Assembly: GCA_030682385.1 (NCBI GenBank)
Contig: JAUXOG010000010.1
Span: 1-44,524, forward strand
DNA: 44,524 nucleotides
From: Bacteroidota bacterium
GTDB lineage: Bacteria > Bacteroidota > Ignavibacteria > UBA10030 > BY39
Direction: 5' to 3'
The notes under the pieces are model-generated. The model had not been told where the DNA came from. It worked only from the letters and a program-made list of their open reading frames with translations, and searched no databases. Shown piece after piece: positions 1-8,279 of this stretch. A program made the position numbers and the translations under genes. How positions within the stretch are numbered: the first letter of the stretch is position 1; every line of letters starts with the position of its first letter.

Positions 1-328
1 TTATAATTGTCATCATATTATTCCAAAGTAGTAATGCCCAATGGACATCGCTTTCCGTTGCGGGCGGCGACCGGGGTCCTCTCTGTGTTCAGGGAAACAC
101 GTTATTTATGGGAAGCACAATCGGCAGGCTATGGCGATCCACAGATCAGGGAAACGCATGGCTCACCACACCGGGGTATTTGTCCTCCGGTACATATGCA
201 TTGGCTTCAGATGGAACAACAATGTATGCCTCACGCGTAACCGAAAAGATTACGAAGAGCACTGATAATGGTGTAACATGGAATCTGGCGAACACTGGCC
301 TTCCGACGGGATATAACCCCGCTCTGCT
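1..328 (+). repeat. Direct repeat copy A (5' end of the BNR gene)
   Basis: Positions 1-328 align with 2243-2580 at high nucleotide identity, with small in-frame differences such as an extra two codons (TT) in the second copy. The repeat covers the signal peptide and the first propeller blades of two neighbouring genes in the same orientation. Confidence 0.85.
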
Positions 329-2132
329 TACAACAGGTGGAAGAGTCTTTGCCGGAAACTATTCTTTCGGAGTGTATGTTTCAACCGATGAGGGTGCTTC
401 CTGGGCTTCGGCAAACAACGGAATCACGGAAACTAACATTTATGCGTTGGGAGGTCGGGGGGACACCGTTTTTGCCGGAACGTACTCAGGCAAGTTATTC
501 CGATCAACAAACGGCGGACAACTCTGGACGAATGTCACCCCCTCGTTCTCCAGTCCAAACTCCCATATATATTTCATTTCCGTTATCGACAGTAGTGTGT
601 TCATCGGCGCTATCGCCTTCACATCGATGGGACTGGCTCGATCAGATGATTGGGGATTGACGTGGAACCAGGACAACTTAGGAATAGCAACCAATTACTT
701 GGATGCGGGTGGAATTGTTAAAGTGGATACCTTTTTGTTCGTAGGTATGTATTCCGGTGGAATTTACAGACGTTCTGAAAATGTTCAGACATGGAGTCTT
801 GTCAGCACCCCTCAAATGATTATTCAGGCACCACCTGTTTACCCATCAACGTACTATCTTTCGGTAGTAGGGATTGTAACACAGGGGACAACACTTTTTG
901 TTCAAACTTCACCTGCCGGGTTGTTTCGATCGACGGATCTCGGAGTTAACTGGCAACAAATAACAAACGACGCCGGTGGTGGTCATGTCAGTAATTCCTT
1001 ACGAATAGGTTTCGCCAGAAATGGAGAAACGATGTACATAGGAGGAGCCAGTGGCGTGTTTATCTCAACAGACAATGGAGGATTCTGGAATACTTATTAC
1101 GGCAATGTCATTGCTCCAGCATACATCTCTTCCTATGCGTTTGTTGATACGTTGGTGTTTGCAGGACAGATGGCTCTCAGCGGCTATGGTGTTCTTCGCT
1201 CGACAGATGGGGGACACTTTTGGATACGAGTCAACACGGGTCTTTCGACGAGTGTATCACGCAGAATCAACAAAGTCATCACCATCGGGTCAAGGCTCTT
1301 CGCCGCAACGCAAGGCGGAATTTATGAATCGTCAAACCTCGGCGACTCCTGGTCAGCAACAGCGTATGGCAACTTAAACGTCCTCGACATTTTCGCAAAT
1401 GGCAACACGCTGCTCGCATTCAGGCAAGGAGTGCTTTCACGCTCGACCGACTTTGGTCAATCGTGGACTGATATCACGAATGGGATTTCACCATGGGATT
1501 TCATGGCATTTGCTACGAGTGGAAGCCGCTGGTTTCTCGGGGCTGGCGGAGTGCGTATGTCAACCGATGACGGAGTGAGCTGGACAGATATTTTTCCCAG
1601 CATCTCCAATCTACAAGTCTATGCACTTGCAACAGCCGGGGACACACTCTATGCAGCAACAGACGCCATATGCTATTACACAACTAATCTCGGTCAAAGT
1701 TGGACTGCACTTCCTAATAGCGGCTTAACAGGAGTGCCCAACTTCCGTGCATTGATGGTTCATGGTGGGTACATTTACGCCGGGGGACAGGGGATTTATG
1801 GTTCTGGTGCATGGAGACAGCCGATTCCGGGGACAACCCCGGTCGAGCAGATCGATGCAAATGTGCCGGATGAATTCGAGTTGATGCAGAACTATCCCAA
1901 TCCGTTTAACCCAACAACAACGATTCGGTTTGGATTACATAGCGCATCGTACGTTACGCTGAAAATCTTTAATATTTTTGGACAGGAAGTTGCGACACTG
2001 ATAAACGAGAAGCGCGATGCCGGGCAACACTCAGTACAATGGAATGCGAGTGGTATTGCAAGCGGTGTATATTTTTATCGCATGACTGCCGGTAAATTTA
2101 CCGAGATGAAAAAGATGATACTTTTGAGATAG
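3..2132 (+). CDS. Secreted BNR/sortilin-like repeat protein with T9SS sorting domain (5' end outside window)
   Basis: The frame is open from the first bases of the window. Comparison with the gene at 2218 shows that only about nine codons, including the start, lie outside; a start at the internal ATG at 108 would wrongly drop the signal peptide. The visible N-terminus is the end of a signal peptide (SSNA-Q). The body is a chain of short repeats of the type 'STDxGxxW', as in BNR/Asp-box and sortilin-like beta-propellers, giving roughly two propellers over residues 40-590. The last ~85 residues are a T9SS type A sorting domain (NYPNPFNP, then a GQEVATL-type strand and a GVYFYR strand). The likely product is a cell-surface or released beta-propeller protein; its ligand is unknown. 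Its first ~110 codons are nearly identical to the start of the next gene, pointing to a recent duplication. Confidence 0.85.
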   Translation: MIVIILFQSSNAQWTSLSVAGGDRGPLCVQGNTLFMGSTIGRLWRSTDQGNAWLTTPGYLSSGTYALASDGTTMYASRVTEKITKSTDNGVTWNLANTGLPTGYNPALLTTGGRVFAGNYSFGVYVSTDEGASWASANNGITETNIYALGGRGDTVFAGTYSGKLFRSTNGGQLWTNVTPSFSSPNSHIYFISVIDSSVFIGAIAFTSMGLARSDDWGLTWNQDNLGIATNYLDAGGIVKVDTFLFVGMYSGGIYRRSENVQTWSLVSTPQMIIQAPPVYPSTYYLSVVGIVTQGTTLFVQTSPAGLFRSTDLGVNWQQITNDAGGGHVSNSLRIGFARNGETMYIGGASGVFISTDNGGFWNTYYGNVIAPAYISSYAFVDTLVFAGQMALSGYGVLRSTDGGHFWIRVNTGLSTSVSRRINKVITIGSRLFAATQGGIYESSNLGDSWSATAYGNLNVLDIFANGNTLLAFRQGVLSRSTDFGQSWTDITNGISPWDFMAFATSGSRWFLGAGGVRMSTDDGVSWTDIFPSISNLQVYALATAGDTLYAATDAICYYTTNLGQSWTALPNSGLTGVPNFRALMVHGGYIYAGGQGIYGSGAWRQPIPGTTPVEQIDANVPDEFELMQNYPNPFNPTTTIRFGLHSASYVTLKIFNIFGQEVATLINEKRDAGQHSVQWNASGIASGVYFYRMTAGKFTEMKKMILLR

Positions 2133-2151
2133 TATCAATACCCACGAAAGC

Positions 2152-2179
2152 GTAGAGACTTGCCAAGGCAAGTCTCTAC
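2152..2179. terminator. Perfect hairpin between the two BNR-start genes
   Basis: A 13-bp perfect stem (GTAGAGACTTGCC / GGCAAGTCTCTAC) with a 2-nt loop starts 20 bases after the stop codon. There is no T tract, so it is either a weak terminator or one of the dispersed palindromes seen elsewhere in this window. Confidence 0.45.
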
Positions 2180-2217
2180 TACTAAAAATATAAAACACAT
2201 TTAAAAGAAAGAACTGT

Positions 2218-5200
2218 ATGAAATGTATTAAATTTTTTCCATTTATAATTGTCATCATATTATTCCAAAGTAGTAATGCCCAATGGACATCGCTTTCCGT
2301 CGCAGGCGGTGACCATGTACGACCTCTATGCGTTGAAGGGAACACCTTGTTCATGGGAAGTACAACCGGCAGGCTATGGCGATCCACAGACCAGGGAAAC
2401 GCATGGCTCACCACACCGGGGTATTTGTCTACCACCTCCGGTACTTATACGCTGGCTTCTGATGGAACAACCATGTATGCCTCTCGCGTAACCGAAAAGA
2501 TTACGAAAAGCACAGATAATGGTGTGACATGGAATCAGGTAAACAACGGCATTCCGGCGGGATATAACCCCGCGCTGTTTTCTTCGTTCAACTTCTTACA
2601 AGCCCAGGAAGTCCAACGAGTCTACGAATCCCAACGACTCCATGAAGGGATGGAAGGCCTCGGAAATAACTTGGGCAACGCCACTCCCCGAAGCAAGCCA
2701 TTAGACCAGCAGCCTCCCTTGCCATCAACGGGATGGACGCGACCTGCGACACCGCTCAAAATAGCAGCGACATTCGTTGTCACCACCATCGCAGATACCG
2801 GCGCAGGGTCTCTGCGAGCTGCTATCACCTTATCGAATGGAACCCCAGGTCTGGATTTGATCAGTTTCAATATTGCCGGTGGTGGCGTACAGACCATCAC
2901 GCCCATCACCTCCTTGCCGCAGCTTAACGACCCGGTCATTATTGATGGAACGACGCAGCCGGGTTTTTCAGGTACACCCATTATTGAGCTGAACGGAGGT
3001 TCCGCCCCGTTGGGTACCAATGGATTGAACCTCGTAGGTGGCAATAGCATCGTCCGCGGATTAGTAATAAACCGCTTCAAGCGTTTCACCGGAGGGGGAA
3101 ATGGATATGCCATTGTTCTTGATGTGAACGGAAGCAATTTCATCCAGGGAAATTACATTGGGTTAAATGCCGCCGGAACGGCCATTCTACCCAACGGTAA
3201 CAGCGTGGGGATTTTTGGAACGTCTGGAGGAAACACTATTGGTGGTACAACTCCTGAAACGAGAAACGTGGTATCGGGCAATCTCGGGGCGGGCGTGGCA
3301 ATTGCAACCGGGAGTATTGGAGGAAACATTGTAAAAGGAAATTACATTGGAACAGATGCGACGGGAACTACAGCATTGGGGAATGGTGGAAACGGAATTT
3401 TTAGCAATGCCCCGAATAACATCATCGGTGGTTTGGTTTCCGGAGCGGGGAATATTGTCGCCGACAACGCATTGCCGGGTATTTTCATCGGCGCCTCTGC
3501 TAATGGGACAGTAGTACAGGGCAACTACGTCGGCACAGATGTTACAGGCAGTTTTAATCTTGGGAATAGATCAAATGGAATTAATGTCAGATCATCGGAC
3601 AATATTATTGGAGACATTTCACCAACCGGGCGCAACATCATTGCGGGAAGCTCTTCCGCAGGAATCTACTTTTTCGGCCCGACTGCAACGCGAAACAGAG
3701 TCATTAACAATCTTATCGGCACGGATGTGAGCGGCACTGTTGCTTTTGCAAACAACAAAGGAATGGTGTTCGACAATGCACACAACAACACAGTTGGCGG
3801 TGAAACGGCCGAAGAGGGAAATCTTATTGCGGGGAACTTAGGCCACGGCGTCGATATTCTCAACGCAGGAGCAACCGGCAACAAACTGCTCAACAACTTC
3901 ATCGGAACGAATTGGAACGCCCAGTCAGACCTCGGCAACAGCTCGCATGGCATTAAGGTCGCCTCTTCACAGGATACAATCAAGTTCAACACCATTGCTT
4001 ACAATAGTGAAGTTGGGGTTTTTATTGCCGGTGGTATTCAGAATATGATCAGGGAGAATTCAATTTATTCCAATGGAGGGATGGCGATCGATCTTGCACC
4101 GGCAGGTCTTACCATAAACGATTCGCTCGACAACGATACAGGACCGAACAATCTGCAAAACTTCCCAATCCTCGTTTCTGCACGGGTCCAACAAGATAGC
4201 GCTATTGTCTACATAAAACTCGAGAGCAAACCTAGTGCTCAATTTCAGATAGACTTCTACGCCAACGAGGACTACGACGTCTCCCATTTTGGAGAAGGCG
4301 CCAGGTGGCTTCACCGGGAGTTTGTATTTACCGACAACCAAGGCTACGTCGCCACAACTCTTCTCCTCATCGTAGGCTCGGAGAATTATATCACTGCCAC
4401 AGCAACAGATGCTGAGGGTAACACGTCGGAATTCTCGCAAGCTCTTTGCCTCCTTGACAGCGATGGCGATGGAATCATGGATTCATGGGAAATGTCAGGA
4501 TGGGGCATAGACGTGAATAGTGATGGAATTATCGACCAGGATCTCAACGCAATGGGGGCCAGTCCGTATTATAAGGATATCTTTGTTGAGGTCGATGCGA
4601 TGACCGGTATGGCACCTCATGATTCATCGTTGCAAAAGGTGGCAGATGCGTTTGCTGCTGCGGGGAATGGCGGCATCTATCTGCATGTAACGAAGAGCGA
4701 CATCGACATCTTCCCGATTCCCTGGCTCATAAACTGGTGGGAAGGTTTTCATGATGTGAAGAGCGCATATTTTGGGACTCAGGCTGAACGAACAAGCCCA
4801 AACGCCCGATTCATTCTGGAAGCAAAGAAACTGGTTTACCGCTACTGTATTTTTGCATCTCAACATACAACAGACAGCTGGTCAGGACGGGCTGAAGATA
4901 ACTTTCGGCAAGGGTGTGATGATTTTATGGTGACGCTTGGAGGATGGACTCCTTCAGGAGGATCAGAAGATCAAAAAGCGGGGACCTTCATGCACGAGTT
5001 AGGGCATACCCTCGGGTTGAGACATGGTGGCGGTGACGGGAAACAATACAAACCGAACTACATCAGCATTATGAATTACACATGGCAAATGCCTTTCAGT
5101 CGGGGGCTGCCGTGGAGACTCGACTACTCACGTGAGGCATTGCCCACACTTAATGAAACAAATCTCGACGAGTTTGCCGGTCTCAACGTCCCGGTGGGAA

Positions 5201-7794
5201 GTCTCTATGATGACATTATTGCTGTTCCCTACAGCGGGCCCGGACATGGACTCATGTATGCGAAACTAAAACCTAATACGCCCGTCGATTGGGACAGTAG
5301 TGGGACCATCGACACACTCTTCGTGATTAGCGCGGACATAAACATTTTCGCGGACACATCACGTTCACCCGGTGAACTTCTCGTTAGCCAGGACGACTGG
5401 TCTCAACTGGTTTACAGCTTCAGAAATAGTCCGGATTTTTCAGATGCGTCAAGATCCAACTTGCGCCAAGGATTAGATGAAATGAAGGAGTTAGACTTTG
5501 AGACGTTTCAATTCCTCAACAACCTTCCTCCACCAAAACCGTCCGGTGAGTTTGTCATGGATGGTGTACTTGATACGTCCGCAGTGCCCATCGCTTCAAA
5601 TGCCGGAATCAATCTCTATGCGCGCTACAAATCAGGTCAACTGTATGTGGCAACGAATAGCGCTCAGTCGCAAGGCGCGGATATGTTCATCTTCATTTCA
5701 GACGGGCGGAATTCTCTCCGCGCCGCACCCTCAGGAAAAAACGGACAGGTTTCAGCTTGGTCCGTGTTTCTGTGGAACAATAGCTCAGACAATTCTACCG
5801 GTTGGTCGAATGCAACAGAGGGCGCTCAAAATAATTTCACGGCTGATACCGTAGGCACGGTGCTCGAAGGTGTGATTGACATCGAGTACCTGTACGGGAA
5901 AAGTCCATCAGCGTTGTTCATCGCGGTCGGCAAGTACGGAACCAATGCGAGCGGCGTGTTGCTTGCACAAGTTCCAGTTGGCAATGGAGACGGAAACATA
6001 GATCCGTCGGAACTCTTCTGGTTCATCGGCGCTCCTCCTCCCTTGAATACTTATTTCACACAGCAAGGAGCTAAACTCGTTGGTACAGGCGCGGTGGGCA
6101 GCCCTGTTTTTCAAGGGTATGATGTTGCCCTCTCGTCAGATGGGAATACCGCAATCATCGGTGGATTCTATGACAATAGCAACACAGGGGCTGCCTGGGT
6201 CTATACGCGGAGCGGAGGTGTGTGGAGCCAGCAAGGAAGCAAGCTCATTGGCGCAGGAGCGGCGGGAGTTTCAGGTCAAGGGCATTCTGTCTCCCTCTCA
6301 GGCGATGGGAATACTGCAATCGTCGGAGGACCCTTCGACGGCGGCGGCGGGGCTGCCTGGGTGTTCACGCGATCTGGAGGTGTGTGGAGCCAGCAAGGAA
6401 ATAAACTTGTTGGAACAGCCCCTTTCGGCTACTTTCTAGGCTGCTCTGTCTCCCTTTCAGATGATGGGAATACTGCAATCATCGGTGAATTCCGCGCCGA
6501 TGGCGACGCAGGGGCTGTTTGGGTGTTCACGCGAACTGCGGGTGTGTGGAGTCAGCAAGGAGATAAGCTCGTTGGTACAGGCGCGGTCGGCAATGCACAA
6601 CAAGGATACTCAGCTTCCCTCTCAGGCGATGGGAATACTGCAATCATCGGTGGACGCTTTGATAATGGCGAAGCAGGAGCTGCGTGGGTGTTTACGCGAT
6701 CTGCAGGTGTTTGGACCCAGCAAGGAGATAAGCTCGTTGGTACAGGCGCGGTGGGCAGGGTTTTTCAAGGGTCTGATGTTGCCCTCTCGTCAGATGGGAA
6801 TACCGCAATCATCGGCGGACCCACCGACAATAGCAACACCGGGGCTGCGTGGGTGTTCACTCGATCTGCCGGTGTTTGGACCCAGCAAGGAAGCAAACTT
6901 GTTGGTACAGGGGCTGTCGGCATTGCACAACAAGGGAGTTCTGTTTCCCTTTCAGGTGATGGGAATACTGCGCTCGTTGGTGGGCAGGCGGACAATGGCA
7001 ATGTAGGAGCGACGTGGGTGTTCACGCGGAGTGGCGGCAACTGGATTGAGCAGGTGGGTAAGATGGTTGGCACAGGAACAGCCGGCGCTAATCAGGGTTG
7101 GTCTGTTGCTCTCTCGTCAGATGGGAACACGGCAATTGTCGGCGGACCTATTGACGCAACGGGCCTCGGGGCTGCGTGGGTGTTTATGCACGACACACCC
7201 CTTTCCGTCCAATTGGCCAGCTTCACGGCAACGATCGTGAACGTGGTCAATGTCCGGCTTGACTGGACGACGACGAGTGAATACAACAACCTTGGGTTCG
7301 AAATCCAACGATCCCCGGACAATCAGAACAACTTTAGCACAATCCCGAATAGTTTCATTCCGGGTTACGGCACAACCAGCGAACCGCACTCGTATTTTTA
7401 TATTGATACAACTGCAGGAGTTGGCATCTGGTATTTTAGACTGAAACAGATTGACGTTGACTCATCAATACATTACACAGCGCCAATTCAAGCCGTAATA
7501 TCTTCGATCGGAGAAGAAGCGGCAATTCCGGTAGAGTTCGCCTTATATCAGAACTACCCGAATCCATTCAATCCGTCAACAACGTTTCGTTATGATCTCC
7601 CCAACACGGCATATATAACTCTGAGTGTATATAACGTACTTGGTCAGAAAATTGAGACTCTGTATAACGGGGAGAGAAAAGCCGGGACATACAAAACTAC
7701 CTGGAACGCGTCACGTTTGCCAAGTGGAATCTACTTCGTCCGCATCCAGGCGGCTTCATATGTGGCGACAAAGAAAGTAGTGTTGATGAAGTAG
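2218..7794 (+). CDS. Chimeric T9SS-secreted beta-helix / metzincin protease / seven-repeat propeller protein
   Basis: This 1858-residue protein is predicted to be secreted by T9SS. In order: a signal peptide (1-21); a BNR-like stretch copied from the preceding gene (to ~121); a sharp switch to a segment that itself looks like the end of a signal peptide (FNFLQAQ); a CSLREA-like strand (TFVVTTIADTGAGSLRAAI, ~190-208); a right-handed parallel beta-helix with recurring 'GNYIGTDATG' turns (~250-650); a DSDGDG calcium-binding loop (~750); a metzincin zinc site HELGHTLGLRH at H926-H936 with a Met-turn at M952 (SIMNY); seven ~56-residue repeats (QQG.KLVGTGAVG...SLS.DGNTAIIGG...GAAWVFTRS, ~1282-1660) probably folding as one beta-propeller; an Ig/FN3-like region; and a T9SS type A domain. 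The HExxHxxGxxH motif supports an active zinc protease. Its substrate is unknown. An AT-rich stretch precedes the ATG and no strong Shine-Dalgarno site is visible. Confidence 0.85.
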   Translation: MKCIKFFPFIIVIILFQSSNAQWTSLSVAGGDHVRPLCVEGNTLFMGSTTGRLWRSTDQGNAWLTTPGYLSTTSGTYTLASDGTTMYASRVTEKITKSTDNGVTWNQVNNGIPAGYNPALFSSFNFLQAQEVQRVYESQRLHEGMEGLGNNLGNATPRSKPLDQQPPLPSTGWTRPATPLKIAATFVVTTIADTGAGSLRAAITLSNGTPGLDLISFNIAGGGVQTITPITSLPQLNDPVIIDGTTQPGFSGTPIIELNGGSAPLGTNGLNLVGGNSIVRGLVINRFKRFTGGGNGYAIVLDVNGSNFIQGNYIGLNAAGTAILPNGNSVGIFGTSGGNTIGGTTPETRNVVSGNLGAGVAIATGSIGGNIVKGNYIGTDATGTTALGNGGNGIFSNAPNNIIGGLVSGAGNIVADNALPGIFIGASANGTVVQGNYVGTDVTGSFNLGNRSNGINVRSSDNIIGDISPTGRNIIAGSSSAGIYFFGPTATRNRVINNLIGTDVSGTVAFANNKGMVFDNAHNNTVGGETAEEGNLIAGNLGHGVDILNAGATGNKLLNNFIGTNWNAQSDLGNSSHGIKVASSQDTIKFNTIAYNSEVGVFIAGGIQNMIRENSIYSNGGMAIDLAPAGLTINDSLDNDTGPNNLQNFPILVSARVQQDSAIVYIKLESKPSAQFQIDFYANEDYDVSHFGEGARWLHREFVFTDNQGYVATTLLLIVGSENYITATATDAEGNTSEFSQALCLLDSDGDGIMDSWEMSGWGIDVNSDGIIDQDLNAMGASPYYKDIFVEVDAMTGMAPHDSSLQKVADAFAAAGNGGIYLHVTKSDIDIFPIPWLINWWEGFHDVKSAYFGTQAERTSPNARFILEAKKLVYRYCIFASQHTTDSWSGRAEDNFRQGCDDFMVTLGGWTPSGGSEDQKAGTFMHELGHTLGLRHGGGDGKQYKPNYISIMNYTWQMPFSRGLPWRLDYSREALPTLNETNLDEFAGLNVPVGSLYDDIIAVPYSGPGHGLMYAKLKPNTPVDWDSSGTIDTLFVISADINIFADTSRSPGELLVSQDDWSQLVYSFRNSPDFSDASRSNLRQGLDEMKELDFETFQFLNNLPPPKPSGEFVMDGVLDTSAVPIASNAGINLYARYKSGQLYVATNSAQSQGADMFIFISDGRNSLRAAPSGKNGQVSAWSVFLWNNSSDNSTGWSNATEGAQNNFTADTVGTVLEGVIDIEYLYGKSPSALFIAVGKYGTNASGVLLAQVPVGNGDGNIDPSELFWFIGAPPPLNTYFTQQGAKLVGTGAVGSPVFQGYDVALSSDGNTAIIGGFYDNSNTGAAWVYTRSGGVWSQQGSKLIGAGAAGVSGQGHSVSLSGDGNTAIVGGPFDGGGGAAWVFTRSGGVWSQQGNKLVGTAPFGYFLGCSVSLSDDGNTAIIGEFRADGDAGAVWVFTRTAGVWSQQGDKLVGTGAVGNAQQGYSASLSGDGNTAIIGGRFDNGEAGAAWVFTRSAGVWTQQGDKLVGTGAVGRVFQGSDVALSSDGNTAIIGGPTDNSNTGAAWVFTRSAGVWTQQGSKLVGTGAVGIAQQGSSVSLSGDGNTALVGGQADNGNVGATWVFTRSGGNWIEQVGKMVGTGTAGANQGWSVALSSDGNTAIVGGPIDATGLGAAWVFMHDTPLSVQLASFTATIVNVVNVRLDWTTTSEYNNLGFEIQRSPDNQNNFSTIPNSFIPGYGTTSEPHSYFYIDTTAGVGIWYFRLKQIDVDSSIHYTAPIQAVISSIGEEAAIPVEFALYQNYPNPFNPSTTFRYDLPNTAYITLSVYNVLGQKIETLYNGERKAGTYKTTWNASRLPSGIYFVRIQAASYVATKKVVLMK
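2243..2580 (+). repeat. Direct repeat copy B (start of the chimeric gene)
   Basis: This is the partner of 1-328. The similarity stops abruptly around 2575-2580, inside the coding frame, where the protein changes from BNR-like to the beta-helix/protease protein. This marks the fusion point. Confidence 0.85.
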
Positions 7795-7803
7795 AGAAGC
7801 AAA

Positions 7804-8268
7804 ATGAAAATTTTTAATGGTGTTTGCATATCAATCATCTGGATAACCCTGATGGGCTGTTATTCTTCAAAACCAGCGACCCCCAAAACAATGAAATACA
7901 ACATTATAATTGGAACGGGAGGCGGTTTCACAGGCATATATAACGGTTACTATATTGATACTATTGGTAATATTAGTAGTTGGGAAGGCAGAATATTTAC
8001 GAATACAAATTTAAAATATATTACCACCCTGAGTCGTGAGCAACTCGACAAAATATCTGGGTTGGTATTGGATAATGATGTACCGGGTACCAATTATAAA
8101 AATTCTGGTAATATATACTCGTTTATTCAATTGAGCTACAATAACTTTAAACACTCAGTTTCCTGGTCGGGGTTCGAACCAGACGAAAGTGTGCCCACTA
8201 ATATTAAAGAGTTCCATTCGCAGTTGAGAAAAATTATTAACGATACTATAAACAAACAATTAAATTAA
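7804..8268 (+). CDS. Small hypothetical lipoprotein
   Basis: A protein of 154 residues with a hydrophobic leader and a lipobox-like ITLMGC; the modified cysteine would be C19, so the mature protein is probably membrane-anchored. The rest is a mixed Gly/Asn/Tyr-rich domain with no motif I recognise. It starts nine bases after the stop of the chimeric protease gene and ends 11 bases before the M4 protease gene, so it is probably co-transcribed with one or both. The codon choice is more AT-rich than in the long upstream gene. Function unknown. Confidence 0.7.
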   Translation: MKIFNGVCISIIWITLMGCYSSKPATPKTMKYNIIIGTGGGFTGIYNGYYIDTIGNISSWEGRIFTNTNLKYITTLSREQLDKISGLVLDNDVPGTNYKNSGNIYSFIQLSYNNFKHSVSWSGFEPDESVPTNIKEFHSQLRKIINDTINKQLN

Positions 8269-8279
8269 ATGAGGATGTT

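Noticed and set aside
2031-2435. 134-codon minus-strand frame across the gap between the first two genes
   Set aside because: It is antisense to two clearly coding ends and to the hairpin; no motif or start signal.
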